Source: Primula veris
Lineage: Eukaryota > Streptophyta > Magnoliopsida > Ericales > Primulaceae
Direction of reading: 5' to 3'
Length of the DNA: 64,000 bases
NCBI GenBank assembly: GCA_963682055.1
Contig: OY821740.1
Location: forward strand, 12,424,814-12,488,813
Shown here: one piece after another, positions 33,270 through 44,227 of the stretch
Position numbering within the stretch: the stretch's first letter is position 1
How the letters are laid out: every line of letters starts with the position of its first letter
Program-made: the position numbers and the translations under genes
Notes under the pieces: model-generated
The model's database searches: none
Told to the model about the DNA's origin: nothing
Seen by the model: only the letters and a program-made list of their open reading frames with translations

Positions 33270-35456
33270 CAAATAATGCCACATAGGTACCACTTTTGAA
33301 ATTATATTCCTTCTAGGTACCTCCATAATTTCATATTCCCTATAGGTACAACTTTTTAATTATTTACTTTATTTACTAAAACGCCATACACATATTTCAT
33401 AAAAAATAAAAAAAAAACACATAAAATTATATAAAATGCAAAAAATCTCAAAATAAATGAAAAAAAATCACAAAAAAATAAAAAGATCACAAAAAAAATA
33501 AAAAAAAATCACAAAATTTTAAAAAAATTACAAAAAAAATTACAAAAAAAATTACAAAAAATGAAAAAAATCACAAAAAATTATAAAAAATGAAAAAAAT
33601 CACATAAAATTATAAAAAATGAAAAAAATCACAAAATATTATAAAAATATAAAAAAAAACTAAAAAAAATCACTAAAAAATCACAAAATCACAAAAAATC
33701 ACAAAATTTAAAAAAAATTACAAAAAAAATGAAAAAAATTATAAAAAATGAAAAAAATCACAAAATATTATAAAAAATGAAAAAAATCACATAAAATTAT
33801 AAAAAATGAAAAAAAATGAAAAAAATCACAAAATATTAAAAAAATATAAAAAAAAATAAAAAATGTATAAAAAATGAAAAAAATCACAAAAAAATCACTT
33901 TTATTGAACTTTATGCACTTTCGACTGTACTAGATGCACTTTCGACTGAACCAGATGCACTTTTAGCTGAACTATATGCACTTTCAGCCGAACCAGATGT
34001 ACTTTTAGTTGAACCAGATGCAATTTCAGCTGAACTAAATACACTTTTAGTTGAACCATATGCACTTTCAACCGAACCATATGCACTTTTAGTTGAACTA
34101 GATGCTGGTTTTACAGAACGATATGCACTTTTATTGAACTAGATGCACTTTTGTCTGAACCATATGCACTTTCAGTTGAACCAGATACACTTTTAGCTGA
34201 ACCATATGCACTTTCAGCTGAACCATATGCACTTTCAGTTGTACCAAATGCACTTTTAGTTGAATCAGATGCATTTTTAACAGAACTATATGCACTTTCG
34301 ACTGTACTATATTCATTTTCGACTACATTATATGCACTTTTGACTTAACTATATGTACTTTTCACTAAATTAGATGCACTTTAAGCTGAACCAGATGTAC
34401 TTTCAGCTGAACCAGATGCACTTTTAGCTGAACTATATACATACTCACTTTTATTGAACTATATTTACTTTCGACTGAATTGTATGCATTTTCAACGGAA
34501 TTAGATGTACTTTCAGCTGAATTGAATGCAATTTCGACTCAAATTTATGCATTTTTGACTAACTATATACACTTTCGACTGAACTATATGCACTTTTATT
34601 GAACTATATACGTTTTTTACTGAATTATATGTATTTTTGACTGAAGTAAATGCACTTTCAGCTCATTCAGATTAAAAAAATGCACATTTATCATGGAAAA
34701 ACCATTTTTTTGTATAAAAAAAATCACTTTTCGGTATAAAAAGTGTTATATTGACATATTTTTTGTAATTTTTTAAAAAGTTTATGATTTTTTCATTTTT
34801 TTTATAATTCTTTTTTTTTTGTGATTTTTTTCATTTTTTATAATTTGTGATTTTTGTTATTTTTTTATAATGTTTTGTGATTTTTTGTGATTTTTGTGAT
34901 TTTTTGTGATTTTTTGTGATTTTTATATAATTTTTCCGTTTTTTTCATTTTTTATAATTTTTTGTCATTTTTTATATTTTTTTTTGATTTTTCGGTATAA
35001 AAAGTGACAAAAAAAATTATATATTTTTTTTGTAATTTTTTAAAAAGTTTGTGATTTTTTTTCATTTTTTAAATTTTTTTTGTGATTTTTGTATTTTTTA
35101 AATAATTTTTTTGTATTTTTGGTGATTTTTTTATATTTTTTTTTGATTTTTTTTGATTTTTTGTGATTTTTTTCATTTTTTTTTATAATTTTTTGTTTTT
35201 TTTGTTATTTTTTATATTTTTTGTGATTTTTTTCATTTTTATAATTTTTTTTGTTTTTTTTTATTTTGTTGTAATTTAAAACTATTTTTTTTTGGGTTTA
35301 TAGAAAGATAAAATATGTATATTATATTTTGATTTGTATGTCAATTTAATAAATAAATTAAATAATTAAAAAGTGGTACCTATGGGAAAATGTGAAATTA
35401 TCAAGATAACTAGGATGAATATAATTTGCTATGAGCTACTTATAGGGAATTACTCC
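33270..35456. mobile_element. Large foldback element (2.19 kb) with 9-bp target duplication
   Basis: TATATTATT flanks both ends (33261-33269 and 35457-35465). The outer 130 bases of each end are inverted copies, sharing TAGGTACCACTTTT, AATTATATTC.T.CTAG, ATAATTTCA and TTTTTAATTATTTA. Inside, a left A-rich arm (about 33400-33900, AAAAAATCACAAAA units) mirrors a right T-rich arm (about 34680-35280, TTTTTTGTGATTTTT units). The centre is a 21-bp minisatellite. The 9-bp duplication points to a Mutator-type foldback. No transposase is encoded. Confidence 0.85.
33901..34680. repeat. 21-bp minisatellite core of the foldback, about 37 diverged units
   Basis: Each unit has the pattern ATGCACTTT, two or three variable bases, CTGAACCA or CTGAACTA. 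Because 21 is a multiple of three, frames stay open: minus-strand ORFs at 33901-34086 and 34131-34316 read as heptads of VQLKVHL type and plus-strand frames as EPYALSA. These are consequences of the period and have no start context or family, so I do not call genes. Confidence 0.9.
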
Positions 35457-35603
35457 TATATTATTTAACATTAAAAAATAAACTATTCAACTTTATTATT
35501 TAACATTAAAAAATGCACCATTCATACTTTATTATTTAACATTAAAAAATGCCTTTCTCTTTTATTATTTAACATTAAAAAATGCACTATTCATATTTTA
35601 TAT
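35457..35603. repeat. Tandem repeat, four diverged units of about 38-40 bp
   Basis: Each unit contains ATTATTTAACATTAAAAAAT, usually followed by GCACTATTCATA. A related unit lies just left of the foldback at about 33229-33269, so the foldback inserted into this array. Confidence 0.8.
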
Positions 35604-36465
35604 AGGCTTTTCACCTTTATTAATTGGAATAAAAGAGAAAAAAAAAGTATACTATAGCTGTTGTTTTGTGTGAATGTAAAAATGTTATGCAAAATTAAAA
35701 AAATTCTAGTTTATTGTAAAATTTGAGGTGAGGAAGCATTACTCTCTCCCTGTTCGAATCTCTTATGCATAATATGAGGAACCAAATCAAATTTTAACAA
35801 AAAAAATTATGCTACATCACCTTCCTCAAAATAAGGCTCAAACAAAGGAACCAAAATTGTTGGTAGCATATTTCCCATAATAGAGGAAACAAGTGTTCCT
35901 CATTTTTAATTTACAATAGTTAATAGGAACAATTATCAACAATAAGAGAGAGAAACAAAGTAAAAATAAAAATGAGCATGTCTATATAAGAAAGCTGTTT
36001 TTTTAAGTAAATCTAAAATTGTTATCCATGACTAAAAAAAAGTAGTTTTCTTTTATATTTGGAGAAAGTAAATAGAATGTTGCTTGCTCTACCCATTTGG
36101 CCATATATCATTTTTCATTTGTCTTCAATTCCCAATTTTTCTGATCACCTAATTAATCTTCCACGAGGGTTTTGCGAAATAAACAATAGAAACCCTTCTA
36201 CCCCCATCTCCTTCATGCTACATATACCCATTACCTCAACTTATACCATTGGTATTTTGTGATAAGCACAAACCTTCAAAAATAAAATTTGCTTACAGTT
36301 ACATTGACTCACTGGAGAGAAAATAAGTCAGTCACTTTTTTTTACGAAATGAGGACATCACATTTCAATTCAAAGAGAGAGATTAACCATAATGAGACGT
36401 ACACATCTCATCTTCTTAAAACCAATAGAGACTCGCGTTGCATTAGAAAAACATTTTCTTTCTAA
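35604..36465. other. AT-rich spacer upstream of the VQ pseudogene
   Basis: No confident gene. A 67-residue ORF at 36059 has no recognisable features. This would be the upstream region of the VQ-motif gene if that gene was once active. Confidence 0.5.
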
Positions 36466-36568
36466 ACATTTTCTTCGGCCTCACCATCGTATCCACCCCT
36501 ATCTTGTGCATCCTCATCTGCCTCGCCTACATATGTATCTGCATCGGCACCCACTTTTGCAACAAAGA
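36466..36568 (+). pseudogene. VQ-motif protein gene, 5' part, cut by a retrotransposon
   Basis: An open frame from 36466 encodes a Ser/Pro/Ala-rich stretch (SPSYPPLSCASSSASPTY) that runs to the AAAGA target duplication at 36564-36568. When the element 36569-50224 is removed, this frame joins in phase to the VQ-motif part at 50225. No ATG is seen; a stop lies at 36463-36465, so the start has been lost or an upstream exon exists. Confidence 0.7.
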
Positions 36569-37051
36569 TGAAATTCCTATCCGCTGTTCTAGTTGCAGTT
36601 TTGCAGTTAGGTTGCAAGTGAGGTTGCAACCACAGTTAGAACCAAGTGTTATAATAGACAGAACTGTGAAAAGTTAAATGTACTTGAAATAAATCACACG
36701 CATATTTAACAACGGAGTTCACTTAACTAGGTTACGTCTCCGGGGCACTTACCCAGATTATGATATTATAAAAGCTTACAATATAGGATTCAAGTCTTAA
36801 TGAAAAACTTAGACTCCCTCTATGTTTTTCTGCCTATCACTATATTGCTCCTACTCTATAACTATCACTTATAAATCAATGGCATCCCACCTTACTTGAA
36901 ACCACCAACGCTGTCTAAGCAGGTTGTAACCGAGGTTGCAACATTGCTTGAAGCCTAACAACACCTGTCTTAGTTCATAATAAACAGATAGGATTATTTA
37001 GTAAAAACCATTAGACAACAAATAGAATTTAGACCAGAAATCTGGTCCTAA
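36569..37051 (-). repeat. 3' LTR of the Sirevirus-like element, internally deleted (483 bp)
   Basis: On the minus strand it starts TGTTAGGACCAGATTTCTGG and ends GGAATTTCA. Its outer parts match the 5' LTR with about 3% mismatch by eye (7-8 differences in the first 240 plus-strand bases). About 680 bp of the 5' LTR (about 49408-50089) is missing here and replaced by about 26 bp. Confidence 0.88.
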
Positions 37052-37063
37052 CAATCTCCCCCT
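37052..37063 (-). other. Polypurine tract of the Sirevirus-like element
   Basis: On the minus strand AAAGGGGGAGAT lies directly ahead of TGTTAGG, the 3' LTR start. Two further GGGGGAG motifs lie upstream near 37191-37200 and 37444-37454. Multiple purine tracts are a reported Sirevirus trait. Confidence 0.8.
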
Positions 37064-37474
37064 TTGTCATTGGTTTTGACAAATCATCTAAGTTTATATA
37101 AACACTAATCCACCTGCAATTAGTAAGCAGTACAGTCTTTTACTGTATTTCATTTATCAGTGCTTTTGTAACACCTATTTAGCTCCCCCTGCAAGTAGAA
37201 TAGCAGGTATCATATAAGCACATAATGTATCCATTCACAGAGTTTCAGAACAGATTTAATTTCAAAGACAGTCAACTTCAAAGCAAGAAATTTCAAAGAG
37301 CAATTTGCAGAAACATTAAGGCCAAAACAGGCACAGCATAGTCTTAGTACATCAATTATAATTGAAATTAAAAGCAGCAACATAGGGTTTTGAAACTGAA
37401 ATGAAAACTTGAAATTGAAAACATTAAACAATAAACTTTCTTTATCTCCCCCTATTTGTCACAACTCAGACAAA

Positions 37475-38772
37475 CTAAGCACGAGGAATGTCAGACTGAG
37501 GTGGCCTTTCCCTTAGAGGTGTGTCTCTGACTACCTCTTCATGTTCTTCCTCACTGCTTATGGAGAAGCCATCATCACTGTGAGTAGCATCACTATCCCC
37601 ATCATCATCCTCACTCTCTATTAGATTCACTAGAAGCTTCTTGATTTGATAATCATCAGCATCCAGTTCAGCTCTCCTTTCCTGATTGTAAGCCAGCTTC
37701 TGTGTCAAGTACCACCTTACACCTTTCCTCTTTTCTGAGGGAGCAGTAGAAGTCTCTTCTTCTTTTTCTTTGCCTTTCTCACCAGAAATGTCATTAACAT
37801 GCCCTTATTTTAACAGCTTAGCAGATATATACAGGGCAGATGGACAATCAGTGGAAGGTTCATTAAGGATACTAATAGGAGAATCTCTATTCATAGAATA
37901 GACTTGGCCTAGAATAACACTAGAGATTATGCAGGGGAAATGAAGCAGAATGGAGGGAGAATTTGTGTCACTGAAATCCCTTATAAGATTAAAGATATGG
38001 TGGCCAATGTTGATGGGTAGTGAAGACATAATTTTGTACAGAAAGATGGCCATTTCTTTGTTGACTTTTGAAGGTTGTTTGGTAGGTGTCCAGTTAAACC
38101 TAGCAATCTTGTGCAACACAGCAGCACACAATGTGAGAGAGGATGTTTTGATGGAATTTCCATCAAATCTATTGTTCTTTCCAGTGAGTACGCAATGACT
38201 TCCATGTCATAATCAACATTTTCCACAGAAGGATTGGGTGCATTCAGGGATTTATTAATTAACTTAGGGGTAAAATCTAAAGTGACACCCCTCAAAAATA
38301 CTCTTCCATAACCAGGATTACCCTCATCAAAGACACTACTACTCAAATTAGCATAAAACTCTTTAACAACAGCAGGGTAGTAGGAATCAACATAACAAAT
38401 AGTTTTGGCTAATCCAACAGCAGAGAGCATTTTTTCAACATACACCTGTATGTGTGGATAACTGACCAAATTAAGCCTTCTTTCACAATGAATTTCTTTA
38501 TTAGCAAAAGCCCTAAATCTCCTATACATTTTCCTACTCCAGAACCTAGGATCAACAGTATTAAACTTAGGAGTATAATTAAAAACATCAGAAATAGGAT
38601 CATCCTCTAAAGTTCTCCTAGCACGTTTCTTAGTCCTCTGTTTCTTGGATGAGGAAGACTCACTTACCTTGGCTTTTGAGCCTGGACTTGTTGGAGATTT
38701 ATTCAAGAAATCTCTTAGAGTGCAGTCATCATCAATCTTCAGGTTGGAGTTTTTAGAAGGATTGGAAGACAT
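37475..38772 (-). pseudogene. Extra 3' ORF with plant transposon-protein domain (Transposase_32-like)
   Basis: The frame from 38772 has a basic N-terminus (KKQRTKKRARRTL), then the pattern YPAVVKEFYANLSS followed by VFLRGVTLDFTPKLINKSLN. This is the hallmark of the putative plant transposon protein domain (I recall Pfam PF20167). The frame shifts near 38135 and continues as VCAAVLHKIARFNWTP and then KEMAIFLYKIMSS. After a TAA at 37807-37805 it continues in frame to an acidic tail (ESEDDDGDSDATHSDD) ending at 37475. It lies between RNase H and the 3' LTR, where Sireviruses carry accessory or envelope-like ORFs. Its role is unknown to me, and this copy is broken. Confidence 0.8.
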
Positions 38773-39682
38773 GGTTTCATCTAAGGTTGGAACTGGACTT
38801 AGAACATGGCAGTGGGTTTTTTCAGAAAACTTAGGGTTTCTTTTGCTTTTAATAGAGGGAGAGAGAGAGAGTAATTATGATTGTTGTGATTGATTTTGGG
38901 ATATAAAAAGAGTTTAGTAAAAAGAGCAATTAAGTCCAAATCTTTTTAAAATTAGAAAAAGATATACTCAAATCAATTGTAAAACCAAATTTTGCTAGAA
39001 ATAAGGAACTTTCTTATCAACAGAATTTTCAAAATTTAAACACAAAAAAATCATAATGGAAACAGTTTTTCAGAGGTGAAAATATGCCAAACAGCCAGGG
39101 AGACCTCTTGTTTCACCGGAAAGTGAGCACCAAAAGACAAACGCCTCTCCTTATACCCCCTCCACCTTGTATCTCCTAGATCAGTAGTGATCTAAAGCGT
39201 TTGATTCTTGGGTTTCCATTTCCAATTAGCAAAAGGAGCTCTGGATCTTAAAGCATTCAAAGACCTTCTAGTAATATACACAAAGAAACTGCCTAAAGAA
39301 TTTGGCATAAAACTAAGTACCAAAATAGGTTAAAACTTCTAGACCATCTGTATATACCATAGTAAACTAAATAACTGATCCACCTGCATCTATTGACGAA
39401 AGCTAATTAGTAGTAAAAAGCGCAGAACTTTTTTCAGACTTTAGTCCTCATTAAAAAGTTGCCTTTGTAGGCAAGAAACAAAGCAAAAAACATAAGCTTC
39501 AGAAAAATTTCCTCACGAGCTTTAGATATCTGTTCTTATCCAATATATCTTATAATTCCCAAACACAACCTTGTTCTCAGACTGGTCATCTTCCTTGAAC
39601 TGTTGCTTTGGTAATTTGGTAAACTTCAGAAAAAAATCATCATTAGTCATGAGGTTAAAAACAAAAGAGTTTTAAACCTTTT
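38773..39682. other. Retrotransposon spacer between LINE 3' end and extra ORF
   Basis: Non-coding. It contains the leader of the extra ORF, with a (GA)n run near 38860, and the undefined 3' end of the LINE. No poly(A) tail (poly(T) on the plus strand) was recognised, so the LINE border cannot be placed. Confidence 0.5.
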
Positions 39683-42600
39683 CTAGCTTTTAAAATAGCT
39701 ACCCCTTAGGCAAGGCGTGCTTTTTTGGTCCAAATAATAAGCAGCATATATTTTGTTGGGTAAATCCATAGCTCTGCATGTAGTAAAATTGTTTCCATTT
39801 GACCCCATTTTGGCCAAACCATCCGCAACTTGGTTCTGCTCTCTATAAGCATGCTTCACAGTGAGTCCAACATAATCCATAAGGGTGATTATGTCCCTCC
39901 ATATAGAACCAAATTTAATGCCAGAATATGACTTGGTATTCCACCAAGTAACTATCATTTCAGAGTCAGTTTCCACCATTACATTTGTTACACCCATAGT
40001 GTAGCAAATAATTAAACCCTCTTTAATAGCCATCATCTCAGCATACATATTGGTTTGTTTGCCCAGATTTTTAGAAAAAGCTAGAACTAGCATTCCTTTA
40101 TGGTCTCTTAAAACACCACCACAACCACTATTGTTGTTGTTAAGAGAAGATCCATCTAAGTTTAATTTTAATCTACCAGTGGGTGGACAATTCCACCAAA
40201 CCAACTTAGCATTTTTCATTTTACAGTGAATAGTTTTCAGGTTTAAAGACATAAGTGTAAGGCAATGAAAGTTGTTAGCAGATCTTTTGGGTTTGATCAA
40301 AAAATTAAGATCATGTAACCATTTAGTCACCTTTTTAATGATGTTTTCAGCACACATTTTCTCATTTTCAAATCTGTTTTTGTTCTTACTAAGCCATATC
40401 TCCCAATTAACAATGAAAGGGACTAAAACAGCTATCATACCAGTTTGAGAGGAGTCACATAAATTTCACCATTTTACCATGTTTTGCTTCCAACAGTTGG
40501 TAAAGCATATATTGAAACCAAAGACATCTGCAAAATAGCTCCAAACCTGTTTACAAATATCACTAGAGCCAAAGAGATGATTAGCTGTGTCAAGAGTGTA
40601 ATCCCTACAACAAGAACAGCTGGTGACTGTGCAAATCCCATATTTTTTAAGATCCTCATCAAGTTTAATAGCATTGTACCAAAGTTTCCAAGAAAAGATG
40701 CTAATTTTAGTGGGTAAAACAGTATTCCAAATATATTTTGCCACATTTAGAACAATTTTCTTTTCCCTTAAAAAATTATAAGAGGTTTTTGCAGTAAATT
40801 CCCCATTAAAAGTAAAAGGCCAGTATCTAACATCATATCCTTTTCTTAAAAACAATCTCTTACAGGTAACTTTCAGTAAAAGCTCATTACCTCCCATGTG
40901 CCATAGCAAATTTGTGTCCCAGCCATTATTAATGATGACATGATTAAGCAGTATATTAGGAAAAACAACATTAAAAGACTGGCTAAGAGGGCCATCTCTT
41001 AACCAATTTTCATACCAAAAGCTGATGGAACCCTCATTAATATCCCATAAGCTATTATCCACCAACATCTTAAAATGAGGGTTAATCATCTTCCAGACAC
41101 AAGAAGAATGTGTGGCATTCACCACATGCTCACCCCAATTAGGGTTGTTGTTACAGTATTTTTGAAACATAAAAACAGTCCATGGAGATTCGATTTCCAT
41201 AAGTCTCCAGCACAGCTTGGCATGAAGAGCATTAATAAAATCCTTTAAGCTCCTCACCCCTATTCCACCTTCATTTACAGGGCAAGCTAATTTCCCCCAT
41301 CTCATCCAATGATGCTTGTTTTTACCATCTGTTTCTCCCCAAAAGAAGTTAGCAAACTTTTTTTCAATTTTGTCTATGACAAGGGTGGGGGGATTAAGGA
41401 CAGCAAGTATGTAAAGAGGCATGGATGACAATACATGTTTAATTAGAGTTAGTTTAGCACCAGCAGATAAAAAGTTTGCTTTCCAACTAGCCACTTTCTT
41501 GCCAATTTTATCAATCAAAGGATTATACATTACAGAAGTGAGTTTAGTATTATGGAGGGGAATTCCTAGATACTTAGCAGGTAATGACCCCTCACTGAAA
41601 CCAGTGATTATGCTTATAATGCTATTCCTACCATTTTTAGGTTTATTGGTCAAAAAAACACTTTTAGCTTTGTTAAGCATTTGCCCAGAATTCTGTTCAT
41701 ACTTATTAATAAAAGACATGATCACCACTAAGTTAGATTTACTGCCATTAGCAAAAATCAAGACATCATCAGCAAAAAGGATATGAGATATGGGCTCTAC
41801 GTTTACACAAGTTTTATAAGGTACCAAAGTACCTTTTATCATTAAATCACTCAAACCCCTACTTAAAACTTCTTCAGCTATAATAAAAAGAAGAGGGGAG
41901 AGTGGGTCCCCCTGTTTTAAACCTTTCCCAGAATTAAAATAGCTAGTAAAAACACCATTTAAGCAAATAGAATAATTAGCATTAGCAACACATCTCATAA
42001 CAAGTTGAATCCAATTTTTATCAAAACCAAAACAATCTAGAACTTTTATCAGAAAAGACCAGTTTAATTTGTCAAAAGCTTTGGCCATGTCAAGTTTGAA
42101 AACCACATTACCCCCCCTAACATTATCCCCCAGATGTTTGAAAAGCTCTTGGGCCAGTAAAATAGCATCAGTAATAAGCCAACCTTCTACAAAGCCACTT
42201 TGGTTTTTGGATATAATTCTAGGTAAAAGCTTGGCCAATCTAGCAGTAAGAATTTTGGAGATGATTTTGTACAGCACTTGACAAAGACTTATAGGTCTAA
42301 ATTGGGTAAAATCAGTGGGATTGTCTACTTTGGGGATTAAAATGATAAGAGAAGAAACAACAGACTTTGGTAAAGAATGACCTTTAAAAAAACTATGCAC
42401 AACTTTTATCAAATCATTTTGAATAATATCCCAACAATGTATATAGAAAGAGGAAGAAAATCCATCAGGGCCAGGGGCAGAGTCACTAGGTATATCAAAA
42501 GTGGCTGTTTTAATTTCCTCATCACTAGGCATAGTGTTGAGGATCCTATTATCAGACTCAGTTATCAAATTAGGGATGACCTCAAAAAGATCATTAGTAA

Positions 42601-43775
42601 TAGAAACAGGGGAAAAGGAGAAATGGGAAGCAAAAAAGTTACCAGCCTCTCTTTGTATCTCCTTTAAGTCCTCAGTGATGGTTCCATCAGACAGCTTGAT
42701 TTGCATAATCTTACTCTTAGCTCTTTTGTGTTTTAGCATTTGGTGGAAAAACTTTGAATTTCTGTCCCCCTCTTTTAGCCATTTAACTCTGGCTTTTTGC
42801 TTGTAAAAAATTTCTTCCTGTAGAACTAGATCATTATAGTTTTTGAGAATTTTAGTATATTGTTCACAGTAATTGTCCCCCAGTATAACAAGTTGGTTTT
42901 CAGCAAAAATCAAATCATCTTTTGCCTTGGCTAGATTGCCATGTATATTACCAAAAATCTCCTTATTCCATTTTTTAATACACATTTTAAGCCTTTTAAG
43001 TTTAAAACAGAAGTTATCCATGCCTTCCAAATTAGTAGAATTATCCCAATTATTAGCCACCATCTATATGAACCCCTCATGCTTAGTCCACATCCTGAAA
43101 AACTTAAAATTAGTGGGGCCAAAGGTTGGTGCTGAAACAGTAGTAAAAATAAGAGCAGAGTGATCAGATACAGTTCTTTCAGCAACAGTTAGCTTTATAT
43201 TGTGATAAATAGTTTCCCAATCAGAAGTTATCAAAGCCATATCTAGTTGTTCAAAAACTACTTTACCAAGATTAATCCTACTCCAAGTATAAATGGAGCC
43301 AGTATGTGCCATATTAATAAAAGCATTACTACTAATGTAATCTAGGAAATCATTTTTATCAGCACTAGTTTTTTTGTTACCTCCTAGTTTCTCATGATCA
43401 TACCTAATGGTGTTAAAATCCCCTACCACCTTCCAAGGTTTATTATTGAGATTCAAACAGGTCAGATCATGCCACAATATCCTTCTTTCTACATAATTAC
43501 ATTTAGCATAAACTACTGTGAGGAAAGATTCAATGGGAGACTTGAAATGAATGGTAATAGATTGAGAAGTAGAGAGCAAAACACTGATATCTAGATCCTT
43601 TTTATATAAAAACCAAATTTTCCCACCTTCATTAGTGTTGGAAATAACAAAATCCATATTAAATTTATTAGCAAGGGGGGCTGCTTTATCAAAATTGATC
43701 ATAGGTTCTAACAGAGCAAAAAAATCTATTTTAAACTTCCTAATATATTTATCATAGAATAACTTTAATAAAAAT
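39683..43775 (-). mobile_element. 5'-truncated L1-type LINE nested in the Copia element
   Basis: One reading frame runs from about 43770 to 39683 with two in-frame stops: TAG at 43066-43064 and TGA at 40468-40466. It starts inside the endonuclease (FFALLEP), so the first part of ORF2 and all of ORF1 are missing. Endonuclease motifs GDFNTIR and SDHSAL, reverse transcriptase with the FADD catalytic box and KGLKQGDPLSP, a zinc-binding region and a C-terminal RNase H (LNLDGSSLNNN, QVADGLAKMG) appear in the right order. The layout is that of plant L1 elements with an RNase H domain. It lies wholly inside the Copia element and is therefore younger. Confidence 0.9.
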
Positions 43776-44227
43776 TAGATTTTAAGAGCTTAAATTGAGC
43801 AAATTCATTTTCTTCTCTACACAAAAACTAGTTTGATGATCTCAGCAAGGAAAGAGTATAAGTGATGTCAAAAATTACAAGACTTTGTCTTGGCTTTTTC
43901 ATTCTAGAGTGTTCGGACAATCACTGAATTTTTCAGTATTATGAGTATGAGGTTTCAACTGATGTTGCAACTGAGCTTGCAACCAGTATTATTAGCAAGT
44001 GGTTTCAACTGGGGTTGCAACTGAACTTGCAACCACTATGTAAAATGTGCACTTTGTGCTTGCAACTCTATTACCAGAGAGGTTTTAAGACAAATTACCT
44101 CACATCTGTTTTTGAGACACCAAAAAGCGGCTTTTTCAAGATAAAAACTTCAAAGCTCAATAAAGACTTACCTCTTGAAATAAAAAGTATTAAAGGTACT
44201 CATAACATACATACATAGCAAGAGTAT
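43776..44227. other. Copia spacer with GTTGCAAC-type motifs
   Basis: Non-coding region between Copia RNase H and the LINE. It contains two copies of a block GTTTCAACTG, GTTGCAACTGA, CTTGCAACCA (about 43951-44035), related to motifs in the LTRs of this element. Confidence 0.6.

Noticed and set aside
33901..34348. Three ORFs of 61-65 residues with heptad patterns, possibly a coiled-coil or repeat protein
   Set aside because: They follow from a 21-bp tandem repeat that keeps every frame open. There is no start context, splice signal or family match, and the units are diverged at random positions.
33901..34680. Regular short repeats that might suggest a CRISPR-like array
   Set aside because: The repeats are head to tail with no unique spacers, and the genome is a plant.
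40484..43594. Several plus-strand ORFs of 60-120 residues between 40484 and 43594
   Set aside because: They are antisense shadows of the LINE ORF2 on the minus strand.
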